Of a stretch of 64,000 nucleotides of DNA, positions 33,959-41,606 are shown piece after piece. The DNA comes from Sideroxydans sp. CL21. GTDB lineage: Bacteria > Pseudomonadota > Gammaproteobacteria > Burkholderiales > Gallionellaceae. The DNA lies in assembly GCF_902459525.1 (NCBI RefSeq), contig NZ_LR699166.1:473501-537500 (forward strand), given 5' to 3'. Numbering within the stretch: position 1 is the first letter of the stretch; every line of letters starts with the position of its first letter. Position numbers and translations under genes: made by a program. The notes beneath the pieces were generated by a model. That model made no database searches. It saw only the letters and a list, made by a program, of their open reading frames with translations, and had not been told where the DNA came from.

Positions 33959-34630
33959 ATGAACATGGCAACGAACTGGTCTATCTACCATAGACGTGAA
34001 ACTGCTGCGCGGCTCGGAACGGTCGCGACCGGAATCCTCATCCTGGTGATGTCGCAAACGCTCGCGATGAACCAGGAAGTTCCCGTGCAGGAAGAGCCGA
34101 TCAGCCTGACCCTCGCGGCGGAGCCCGTTGCGACGGAGCAATCTGTCCAACAGCCGGTGCAGAAGGTCCAGCCCCCTCCTCAGAAAGTCGAACCGCCCAA
34201 GGAGGTGGTTCCGGTGACTGATGCACCTGCTCCCGCAATCCAGGAAGTCACACCGCCACCCAAGGTCGTGCAGCCAACCCAGCCCGAGCAGCCGGCCAAG
34301 GTCGAGCCGCAGGCTCAACAGAGGAGCAATGCCGATTCCGAAAGCCAGTTCGCGCAGGATGTGAGAACGCGGATCGAGCGCAAAAAAGTCTATCCCGATA
34401 CAGCCCGTGACCTGGGCATGACGGGGGAGGTCGAGGTGCTGTACGAGCTGGATCGCTCCGGAAAGTTGATCCGGGCGGAGATCGCCTCTTCCTCCGGTTA
34501 CAAGTTACTCGACCAGGCCGCAATCAGGGCGGTGAAGTCGGCTTCCTACCGGAGCTTCCCTGATGACGCATGGATGGGTGCAAGCAGCAAGGTATTTCGT
34601 ACCAAATTGATCTTTTCAATCAACTCATAG
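33959..34630 (+). CDS. tonB: TonB-like energy transducer
   Basis: This 223-residue protein has one N-terminal membrane helix (about residues 21-36) and a proline/valine/glutamine-rich periplasmic stretch (about 58-118, with QPVQKVQPPPQKVEPP). A C-terminal TonB domain follows (about 140-223, with YPDTARDLGMTGEVEVLYEL and GKLIRAEIASSSGYKLLDQA). It transmits energy to the receptor coded next. It starts nine bases after exbD, and an internal ATG two codons later is an alternative start. Confidence 0.93.
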   Translation: MNMATNWSIYHRRETAARLGTVATGILILVMSQTLAMNQEVPVQEEPISLTLAAEPVATEQSVQQPVQKVQPPPQKVEPPKEVVPVTDAPAPAIQEVTPPPKVVQPTQPEQPAKVEPQAQQRSNADSESQFAQDVRTRIERKKVYPDTARDLGMTGEVEVLYELDRSGKLIRAEIASSSGYKLLDQAAIRAVKSASYRSFPDDAWMGASSKVFRTKLIFSINS

Positions 34631-34639
34631 GGAGTGTGT

Positions 34640-36904
34640 ATGCAACGTAACAAGTGGAAGTTGAAGCCTGTTGTGATCTTGCTGGCGTCGGTGTTTTCGA
34701 CCTGCGTCTTCGCTGATGACGCAGCAGTGGTACAAACAGAAGACGTATCCGTGTTGGGTCATGGACAATCTCGCCAGGTGCAGAGTATCACCGCTGAAGA
34801 TATGCAAAAGGCTGCTCCGGGTACCAGCCCGCTCAAGGTGCTGGAAAAGCTGCCTGGCGTTAGCTTCCAGTCATCCGACCCTTTTGGCGCTTATGAGTGG
34901 TCCACTCGTTTTAGCGTGCGAGGCTTCAGTCAGAACTACATGGGCTTCACTCTTGACGGCATTCCGTTGGGCGATATGAGCTATGGCAATAACAACGGTT
35001 TGCACATCAGCCGCGCGATCGCCTCGGAAAATATCCAGCGTGCGGATCTGTCGCAAGGTTCCGGTTCATTGGGCGTGGCATCCACCAGCAACCTGGGCGG
35101 CACGGTGCAATTTTATTCGGCTGATCCGGAGAATAAGGCAGGTATGCGCCTGGATCAAAGCCTGGGCAGCAGCAATATGACGCGCACCTTTGCGCGTGTG
35201 GATACCGGCATGATGGATTCGGGTACCAAAGTGTACCTGAGCTACGCGGGCCAGAACGCCGATAAATGGAAAGGCAGCGGCGCGCAAAAGCAGGAACAAT
35301 TCAACACCAAACTGGTTCATCTGTGGGGTGAGAACAAATTCAGCGCATTCGTGAACACGTCCGATCGGACCGAAATTGACTATCAGGACATGTCGATCGA
35401 CATGCAGCAAAAATTGGGTTGGGGCTGGGATAACTATGCGCCTAATTGGCAAGCTGCGATCAACGCTGCTAACGGCACTCTTGCGCCGAATGTGGCGAGC
35501 ATCAATGCAGCAACCGGACCGTTGGACGCAGCGTACTACCAGGGAAGCGGTTTGCGCAAAGACCGATTGGCCGGCGCTGCTGTGGATCTGGCGCTGACAG
35601 ATGATGTGCGTCTGAAATCCACGTTGTATACACACAAGAATGCAGGCCAAGGACATTGGTACACACCTTATGTCCCCTCTCCGGGCACAGCTGCCGGTCC
35701 GGGCGTGTACTCCGGTCTGGGATTGCCAATCTCTATCCGCACCACCGAGTACAGCATCGATCGCACTGGCATAGTGAATGACCTGACATGGAATGCGGGC
35801 GCACATACGGTCAGTGCGGGTCTGTGGTACGAAAAGAGTGACAGTACCCTGGCGCGCAACTACTATGGAGTAACGGGCCCGGCCGACACCAACTACTTTT
35901 TGAGCAATCCGTTCCGAACCGATTTTCTCCAGACCTTTACAACGACAACGACACAGATCTACGCACAAGATACGGTGGCGTTGATGAACGGTCAGTTGAA
36001 GGCAAACTTCGGTTTCAAATCCCCCAAGGTCCAGATCGACGCGACCAATCTGGTAGGCTCACGTTCCGGCGGCAATCTGACTGCCAAGAAGAGCATATTG
36101 CCTCAGGCGGGCGTCAATTTTGCCCTGAACGACATGAGCGAAATCTTCGCGTCTGTTTCGCAGAACATGCGCGCATATCAGCCGGGTGTCGACGGTCCGT
36201 TCAACCAGACCCAGAGCGTATTTGATGCCAACACGCCGAATCTGAAACCCGAAACTTCAATCAGTTATGAAGCGGGTTACCGTTTCCACGGAGACGCCTT
36301 GCAGGGTTCTGTTGCCGCATACTTGACTGATTTCAGGGATCGTTTGTTGAGCGTAGCGACCTGTCAGGGAATTGTGGGTTGTCCCTCGACTTTTGTGAAC
36401 GTGGGCAAGGTGCAAAGTACAGGTGTGGAATCGGCATTGATCTGGTCTGTGGCGCAGAACTGGAATTGGTTCAACTCTTTGACTCTGGATAATTCCCAAT
36501 ACAAGTCTGATTACATGAGCGGGACGACTCTGGTCGCAACAAATGGCAAGACTGTGGTTAATACTCCCAAAGTCATGTTCGCTACCGACATCGGGTATGA
36601 GAAAAACGGCTGGTTCAGCAGCCTCGACGGCAAGTATACCGGCCAGCGTTACTACACCTACACGAACGACAACAAGGTCGATGGTTACTGGCTGTTCAAC
36701 GCTTCCACCGGTTACAGGGAGAAGAACGTCGCGGGGATGAAGGAGCTGGCGGTTCAGCTGTCCATCACCAACCTGGCGAATACGCATTACTTCGCCACGG
36801 TTGGCAGCAACGGCTTCGTCGCCTCCGATCCTCAAGGCGCGTTTGCCACATTGCAGGAAGGCGCTCCGCGTCAATTCTTTGCAACAATGAGCGGTAAGTT
36901 CTAA
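34640..36904 (+). CDS. TonB-dependent outer membrane receptor
   Basis: This 754-residue protein has a signal peptide (LASVFSTCVFA), a TonB-box-like segment (TEDVSVLGHG) and a plug domain (about 50-165, with VLEKLPGVSF and GASTSNLGGTVQF-like words). A 22-strand barrel follows and ends in FFATMSGKF. The ligand cannot be read from sequence. The neighbours are two secreted phosphatases, so a phosphorus compound or a metal-phosphate complex is possible. The ATG at 34640 with GGAG upstream is preferred over the GTG at 34634. Confidence 0.93.
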   Translation: MQRNKWKLKPVVILLASVFSTCVFADDAAVVQTEDVSVLGHGQSRQVQSITAEDMQKAAPGTSPLKVLEKLPGVSFQSSDPFGAYEWSTRFSVRGFSQNYMGFTLDGIPLGDMSYGNNNGLHISRAIASENIQRADLSQGSGSLGVASTSNLGGTVQFYSADPENKAGMRLDQSLGSSNMTRTFARVDTGMMDSGTKVYLSYAGQNADKWKGSGAQKQEQFNTKLVHLWGENKFSAFVNTSDRTEIDYQDMSIDMQQKLGWGWDNYAPNWQAAINAANGTLAPNVASINAATGPLDAAYYQGSGLRKDRLAGAAVDLALTDDVRLKSTLYTHKNAGQGHWYTPYVPSPGTAAGPGVYSGLGLPISIRTTEYSIDRTGIVNDLTWNAGAHTVSAGLWYEKSDSTLARNYYGVTGPADTNYFLSNPFRTDFLQTFTTTTTQIYAQDTVALMNGQLKANFGFKSPKVQIDATNLVGSRSGGNLTAKKSILPQAGVNFALNDMSEIFASVSQNMRAYQPGVDGPFNQTQSVFDANTPNLKPETSISYEAGYRFHGDALQGSVAAYLTDFRDRLLSVATCQGIVGCPSTFVNVGKVQSTGVESALIWSVAQNWNWFNSLTLDNSQYKSDYMSGTTLVATNGKTVVNTPKVMFATDIGYEKNGWFSSLDGKYTGQRYYTYTNDNKVDGYWLFNASTGYREKNVAGMKELAVQLSITNLANTHYFATVGSNGFVASDPQGAFATLQEGAPRQFFATMSGKF

Positions 36905-36921
36905 TTAAGTAATAGTAATTT

Positions 36922-36952
36922 GGCCGGGGCAATGTTGTCCCGGCCATTTTTT
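36922..36952 (+). terminator. Terminator or attenuator between the receptor and exbB
   Basis: The stem GGCCGGGGCA/TGTCCCGGCC (ten pairs, one G-T) with a four-base loop is followed by ATTTTTT. It lies 18 bases after the receptor stop and 15 bases before exbB. It should end most receptor transcripts, so exbB and the phosphatases would be made at a lower level or from readthrough. Confidence 0.85.
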
Positions 36953-36966
36953 AACTGGGATCCCAA

Positions 36967-37569
36967 ATGTCATTTAATCTGATTCACGATCTGGTCATGT
37001 ATTTCATGATCGGAGTACTTTTGTTGGCTACCTACGTCATCATCGAACGCCTCATCTTTTTTGCAGTGACCCTGCGGGAAGGAAAGAATGTAGAAAACTT
37101 CGTGCACAGCCATTTGCACGACAAGAAATTGCACAGCCAGATAATCGATACTTTCCAGACGCAAACCAGCCCCCAGGCGCAGGCGATCTGTGCCGTGGTG
37201 AAAGCGACGGAAGAGCAACATACCAACGAGCAGCTGGAATTTATCGTGCAGTCCATCTACGTCGCCAAGAAGCCCCTGGTGGGGCCGCGCCTGTGGATAT
37301 TGGACACGATCATCACCATGTCGCCGTTGCTGGGCCTGCTCGGCACCATCCTGGGCATCATTGACGCATTCCACAGCCTGGCCTCGGGCAATGCGGCCGC
37401 CGACCCCGCTGCGGTCAGCCGCGGCATCGGCACGGCTTTGTACGCGACCGGCTTCGGCATCTTCATCGCGCTCTACGCAATGATGTTCTTCAACTACTTC
37501 AACAACAAAGTGGAGCAGATCAACAACCAGATGAAGCTGATCTCGCTGACGGTGTTGGGTGCGCGTTAA
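36967..37569 (+). CDS. exbB: ExbB-type proton channel subunit
   Basis: This 200-residue protein has three membrane helices. The first is near the N terminus (YFMIGVLLLATYVIIERL). The second and third (about 115-135 and 160-180) lie around SPLLGLLGTILGIIDAFH and SRGIGTALYATGFGIFIAL. This is the MotA/TolQ/ExbB signature. It completes the TonB-ExbB-ExbD motor with the genes upstream. Having exbB after the receptor, and exbD first, is an unusual order. Confidence 0.93.
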   Translation: MSFNLIHDLVMYFMIGVLLLATYVIIERLIFFAVTLREGKNVENFVHSHLHDKKLHSQIIDTFQTQTSPQAQAICAVVKATEEQHTNEQLEFIVQSIYVAKKPLVGPRLWILDTIITMSPLLGLLGTILGIIDAFHSLASGNAAADPAAVSRGIGTALYATGFGIFIALYAMMFFNYFNNKVEQINNQMKLISLTVLGAR

Positions 37570-37587
37570 GCAGAAAAATCATGTCTC

Positions 37588-37613
37588 GTCATTCCGGCGC
37601 AGGCCGGAATGAC
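37588..37613. repeat. Short perfect palindrome between exbB and the phosphoesterase
   Basis: GTCATTCCGGC and its complement GCCGGAATGAC surround a short GCAG centre. This word is common as an intergenic repeat in proteobacteria. It lacks a T-run. It could be a REP-type element or an mRNA-stability hairpin. Confidence 0.55.
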
Positions 37614-37642
37614 GGCTGATGAAACGAGGTACAGGGGCAACA

Positions 37643-39346
37643 ATGAAGCATCGAATCAAACTGAGTTTACTGGCATCCATTGCCATCGCATCGCCGGTAC
37701 TGGCCGCCTCGACACCCAAGCCCGTCACGCCTATCGAGCATGTCATCGTGATCGTCGGGGAGAACCGTTCGTTCGACAACATGTTCGCCACATATCGCCC
37801 CCAAAAGGGCCAGACGATCTCGAATCTGTTGTCGCGCGGCATCGTGAATGAAGACGGAACGCCGGGCAGGAACTTCAACCTTGCGGCGCAGCACCTTGCG
37901 CAGAGCAAAGGCGCATATGTCCCGACTCCCGATATTGTCGGCGCATATGGATCGCTGCCGCAGCCTTACGCATGGGGGGCTTTCGGGCAACGCAAGGATG
38001 TTCCCGACGCGCGCTTTCCGGCGGACCTGCCGAACGGCCCATTCCAGATCACCAAATATGTGAGCTACGGCACACACACGGGCGATCCCCTGCACCGGTT
38101 CTTCCAGATGTGGCAGCAAGTCGATGGCGGCAAGAACGATCTGTTCGTCTGGACTGCGGAATCTGCCGGCGTCGGCCCCAGCAACGGAAAATCGCCTGTT
38201 GCATACGGCAAGACCTTCCAAGGCGGCGTGGCCATGGGCTTCTACAATATGGCAAAAGGTGACGCACCTTACATTCGCCAACTTGCCGACGAGTATGCGA
38301 TCGCCGACAACTATCACCAGTCGATCATGGGCGGCACGACAGGAAATTACCTGGCGCTGACCACGGCCGACGTCGCCTTCTTTACGCATGACGGCAAGCC
38401 CGCGGTTCCGCCGGCCAAGCTGATCGAGAATCCGGATGCGCAGCCCGATACCAACAACTGGTACACGGAAGACGGTTACCTGGGCGGGACGTACGTGAAT
38501 TGCTCCGATACCGGAAACCCCGGCGTCAAGGGGATCGCCGATTTCCTGAAGCGTCTGCCGTACCGTCCGTTCCGCGACGGGAATTGCGATGCGGGCACTT
38601 ATTACATGGTGAACAATATGGAGCCGTCCTACTCGCCGGCGGGAGAACTGCTGGCTGCGGGTAACGACAAGCTGCCGCCGCAAACCATCCCCACGATAGG
38701 CGACGCGTTGACAACCAACGGCGTGTCCTGGCGCTGGTACACCGGCGGGCGCAACGACGGAAAGAATGTCGACAAGGAGTATTGCGCGATGTGCGATACG
38801 CACCTGTACTTCTCTTCCGTCATGCAGGGTGCGGACAAAGCCAATCTGCGCGATCTGCAGCAGTTCTATGTGGATGCGCAACAGGGGGAGTCGGCGTTCC
38901 CCGCGGTTGCCGTCATCGCGCCCTACGACAGCATATCCGGACATCCGGGCTACGCGATGGAGACAGGCTTCGACGAGCTGTTGCGCAGCGTGGTGGACAA
39001 GGTCAGGCAGAACCCCGAGCTATGGAAGAAGACCGCGATCTTCGTGACCTTTGACGAGAGCGGCGGCTACTACGATTCGGGCTACGTCCAGTTCATCGAT
39101 TTCTTCGGCGACGGTCCGCGCATCCCGCTGCTGGTCATTTCCCCGCACGCCAAGAAAGGCTACGTCGATCACACCTATTACGATCACGCATCCATACTCA
39201 AATTCATTGAACACAATTGGGGCATACCGCCGCTGTCGAATCGCAGCCGGGACAATCTGCCCAACCCGATCCACGACAAGGCATCGCCCTATATACCCAA
39301 GAACAGGCCCGCCATCGGCGACCTGATGAACCTGATCAAGGACTAA
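37643..39346 (+). CDS. Secreted phosphoesterase (phospholipase C / AcpA-type acid phosphatase family)
   Basis: This 567-residue protein has a signal peptide (SLLASIAIASPVLA). The phosphoesterase-family core shows the metal and nucleophile block VIVGENRSFDNMF at about residues 38-50, then FVTFDESGGYYD and a C-terminal DHTYYDHASILKFIEHNW. The family includes phosphatidylcholine-preferring phospholipase C and the AcpA acid phosphatases; it cleaves phosphate esters outside the cytoplasm. Which ester is used is not visible. The ATG at 37643 is used. The next gene begins three bases after its stop. Confidence 0.87.
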   Translation: MKHRIKLSLLASIAIASPVLAASTPKPVTPIEHVIVIVGENRSFDNMFATYRPQKGQTISNLLSRGIVNEDGTPGRNFNLAAQHLAQSKGAYVPTPDIVGAYGSLPQPYAWGAFGQRKDVPDARFPADLPNGPFQITKYVSYGTHTGDPLHRFFQMWQQVDGGKNDLFVWTAESAGVGPSNGKSPVAYGKTFQGGVAMGFYNMAKGDAPYIRQLADEYAIADNYHQSIMGGTTGNYLALTTADVAFFTHDGKPAVPPAKLIENPDAQPDTNNWYTEDGYLGGTYVNCSDTGNPGVKGIADFLKRLPYRPFRDGNCDAGTYYMVNNMEPSYSPAGELLAAGNDKLPPQTIPTIGDALTTNGVSWRWYTGGRNDGKNVDKEYCAMCDTHLYFSSVMQGADKANLRDLQQFYVDAQQGESAFPAVAVIAPYDSISGHPGYAMETGFDELLRSVVDKVRQNPELWKKTAIFVTFDESGGYYDSGYVQFIDFFGDGPRIPLLVISPHAKKGYVDHTYYDHASILKFIEHNWGIPPLSNRSRDNLPNPIHDKASPYIPKNRPAIGDLMNLIKD

Positions 39347-39348
39347 CA

Positions 39349-41271
39349 ATGAATAATTTGAAATTATCCCTGTTGCTGGTGTCATTGCTGATGCCGGTTG
39401 TTTCGCTGGCCGAAGCAGCGGTGGAGTCGGTGGAGTTCACTTCGACGCCGGCGCCGGAGACGGATGCGGAACGCACCAGTTTTTATACGCGCTCCAGCGC
39501 CATCGTGACTTACCGCGACGGTACAAAGAAGGTATTCCCGCTGACGTACCGGGCGCTGTATCGCTCATCGGACAAGATCGGCCACTGGCAGGCAGGTGCC
39601 ATCGTGGACAAAGACGGCAAGCTGATCCAGCGCACCGCCGCCAATGCAGAGGGCGAAGTCGCCCAGGGCCCGTTCTTTTCATATGCGCCGGATGCAAACT
39701 CTTTGCTGGGAACGAAAAAGGGCAAGTACACGGCGTACCTTATGACGCACTATGAATACAACACCGAAGCGCCAAATGTGGATGCTGGCAAACCGGCCGT
39801 GCAGTTGTATGCGCAATTGCCCGCAGCGATCAATCAGGCAACGGTAGTTCAGGACAAGAAGACCGGGTTGCTGAAAGTGGTCGACCTGGCCAACGTCGAT
39901 GCTTCCGCCAGCGGCGGGATATGGACGCCCTGCGCGGGCAGCATGACGCCATGGGGTACGCACCTGGGCGGGGAAGAGTACGAGCCGAACGCCAAGGAGT
40001 TTGAAAACGAACCGCTGCAAACCATGAATCTGTACACCGGCACCCTGGACAAAACCGCGCAGTCAGGCGGCAGCAATCCCTATGCCTACGGTTACAAATT
40101 CGAGGTCTCGATCGACGACAAAGGCCATTCCCATTTTGTTAAGCACTATGCAATGGGCAGGCTGGCAAATGAACTGGGCGATGTGATGCCGGACAAGCGT
40201 ACCGTGTACATGGGCGATGACGGACGCGACACGGTGATGTTCATGTTCGTCGCCGACAAGGCCGGGCAACTGACTGCGGGTAACTTGTACGCGGCGATCT
40301 GGATGGAGGTGTCTACGGTCAATGGCGGCAAGGCCGGGCTGCGCTGGATCCCGCTGGGCCATGCCGGCGAAGATGAAGTGCACAAGCTGATACAGGGCGG
40401 GATCAGGTTCTCCGACATCTTCGAAGTGGCCAGCCCCGGCGACGTGAAAGCGAACCCGGCAAAATTCGGCGACTTCAAGCCGGTCTTTGTGTACGCCGGA
40501 ACAGGCAAGGAAGTGGCGCATCTGGAGTATCTGAAGCTGAAGCCGGGCATGGCGAAGGCTGCAGCTTTCCTGGAAAGCCGTCGCTATGCCGCACTGCTGG
40601 GTGCGACCAGCGAATTCACCAAGATGGAAGGCGTAACGCACAATGCGCGCGACAAGCGCCTGTATGTCGCGATGTCTTATGTCGAAAAGAGCATGGTGGA
40701 CAAGCTGAACGAAGATCGCCCGCGTGACGATATCAACCTGGAAGGCGACCCCAAGGACATGGCTTGCGGTGCCGTATATGAAGCGAACCTGAAAGGCGGC
40801 GAACGCGACCTCGATGGAAACAGGATCGACAGCGACTGGGTGGCCGGCAGCATCCAGGCATTGGTGACGGGCGCAAAGAAGCCGTTCGGCCAGCAATATG
40901 GCGAGCTGGACAAGTGCGATACGGACCGCATTGCGAATCCGGACAACCTGAAATATTCGGAAAGCCTGCACACCTTATTCATAGGCGAGGACAGCGGGAA
41001 TCACCTGAACAACTTTGTCTGGGCGTACGACGTAAGCCAGAAGCAGGCGAAACCGGTCCGCATCTTTTCCGCACCGATCGGAGCCGAAGATACGGGCTTG
41101 CAAGTGGTCGATGACTGGAACGGCCATTTCTATCTGATGGGCAATATCCAGCACCCCGGAGCGACCGATGACCTGAAGCAATACCCGGTGGCGATAAAGG
41201 ATGTGCTGGGCAAGAAAGTCGATCAGCGGGGTGTGGTTGGCTATCTGAGCGGGTTGCCGACCATCAAGTAA
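39349..41271 (+). CDS. phoX: PhoX-family alkaline phosphatase
   Basis: This 640-residue protein belongs to the PhoX (DUF839) family: CAGSMTPWGTHLGGEEYEPN, KRTVYMGDDGRDTVMFMF, FTKMEGVTHN and GEDSGNHLNNFVWAYD hold the acidic residues that bind calcium and iron in known PhoX. It releases phosphate from esters outside the cell membrane. The signal peptide (LKLSLLLVSLLMPVVSLAEA) lacks the twin arginines usual for PhoX, so export is probably by Sec. It starts three bases after the phosphoesterase gene. A terminator follows. Confidence 0.9.
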   Translation: MNNLKLSLLLVSLLMPVVSLAEAAVESVEFTSTPAPETDAERTSFYTRSSAIVTYRDGTKKVFPLTYRALYRSSDKIGHWQAGAIVDKDGKLIQRTAANAEGEVAQGPFFSYAPDANSLLGTKKGKYTAYLMTHYEYNTEAPNVDAGKPAVQLYAQLPAAINQATVVQDKKTGLLKVVDLANVDASASGGIWTPCAGSMTPWGTHLGGEEYEPNAKEFENEPLQTMNLYTGTLDKTAQSGGSNPYAYGYKFEVSIDDKGHSHFVKHYAMGRLANELGDVMPDKRTVYMGDDGRDTVMFMFVADKAGQLTAGNLYAAIWMEVSTVNGGKAGLRWIPLGHAGEDEVHKLIQGGIRFSDIFEVASPGDVKANPAKFGDFKPVFVYAGTGKEVAHLEYLKLKPGMAKAAAFLESRRYAALLGATSEFTKMEGVTHNARDKRLYVAMSYVEKSMVDKLNEDRPRDDINLEGDPKDMACGAVYEANLKGGERDLDGNRIDSDWVAGSIQALVTGAKKPFGQQYGELDKCDTDRIANPDNLKYSESLHTLFIGEDSGNHLNNFVWAYDVSQKQAKPVRIFSAPIGAEDTGLQVVDDWNGHFYLMGNIQHPGATDDLKQYPVAIKDVLGKKVDQRGVVGYLSGLPTIK

Positions 41272-41294
41272 TACCTGGTTTGGGTGGGAGAAAG

Positions 41295-41320
41295 GGCAGC
41301 GCATGCGCGCTGCCTTTTTT
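41295..41320 (+). terminator. Rho-independent terminator after phoX
   Basis: The stem GGCAGCGC/GCGCTGCC with a four-base loop is followed by six T residues. It lies 23 bases after the phoX stop and ends the TonB-phosphatase locus. Confidence 0.93.
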
Positions 41321-41606
41321 AATTGGGGATGCGCCGATCAAGTCTGATTTTCCCCCTCTCGCCCCGCGCACCGTGTTTGGCTGGTATTCGGCCAAAGCGG
41401 AAGTTTCATATGTGCTGCCGGTATGTCCGCTCCGTGAGATTTTGCCGACGGTACGAACGCGGGTAATTTCCGCTCCAGCCGATAGGTGGCCACGGAGCCT
41501 GGCAAGCGATAATTTAAAGCGAATTGCCATCCTCGGCTACCAGCTTTGGGTTTCCGCCCGTACAGTTTAGACTGCACAATTACATCAGAGAGCGTCGAGA
41601 ACCCAG
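41321..41606. other. Gene-free gap upstream of the CHAT protease gene
   Basis: This 286-base stretch has no credible reading frame; the longest frame lacks coding character and overlaps the terminator. A 34-base segment at 41326-41359 is repeated, with six mismatches, at 45384-45417. The final part, near GTACAGTTTAGACTGCACAAT, should hold the promoter of the CHAT gene, but I see no clear -35/-10 pair. Confidence 0.55.
41326..41359 (+). repeat. Left copy of a 34-base direct repeat
   Basis: This copy is centred on the word CCGATCAAGTC and matches 45384-45417 at 28 of 34 positions in the same orientation. The two copies flank the CHAT gene and the CPA2 antiporter gene, 4.06 kb apart. They may be remnants of a dispersed repeat or boundaries of an acquired segment. 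Confidence 0.55.

Noticed and set aside
37667-38944. Long minus-strand open frame opposite the phosphoesterase gene
   Set aside because: Antisense shadow; the plus frame has signal peptide and family motifs.
41280-41570. 96-codon plus-strand frame upstream of the CHAT gene
   Set aside because: It spans the phoX terminator and the direct repeat, and has no ribosome site. Possible antitoxin or sensor partner considered and dropped.
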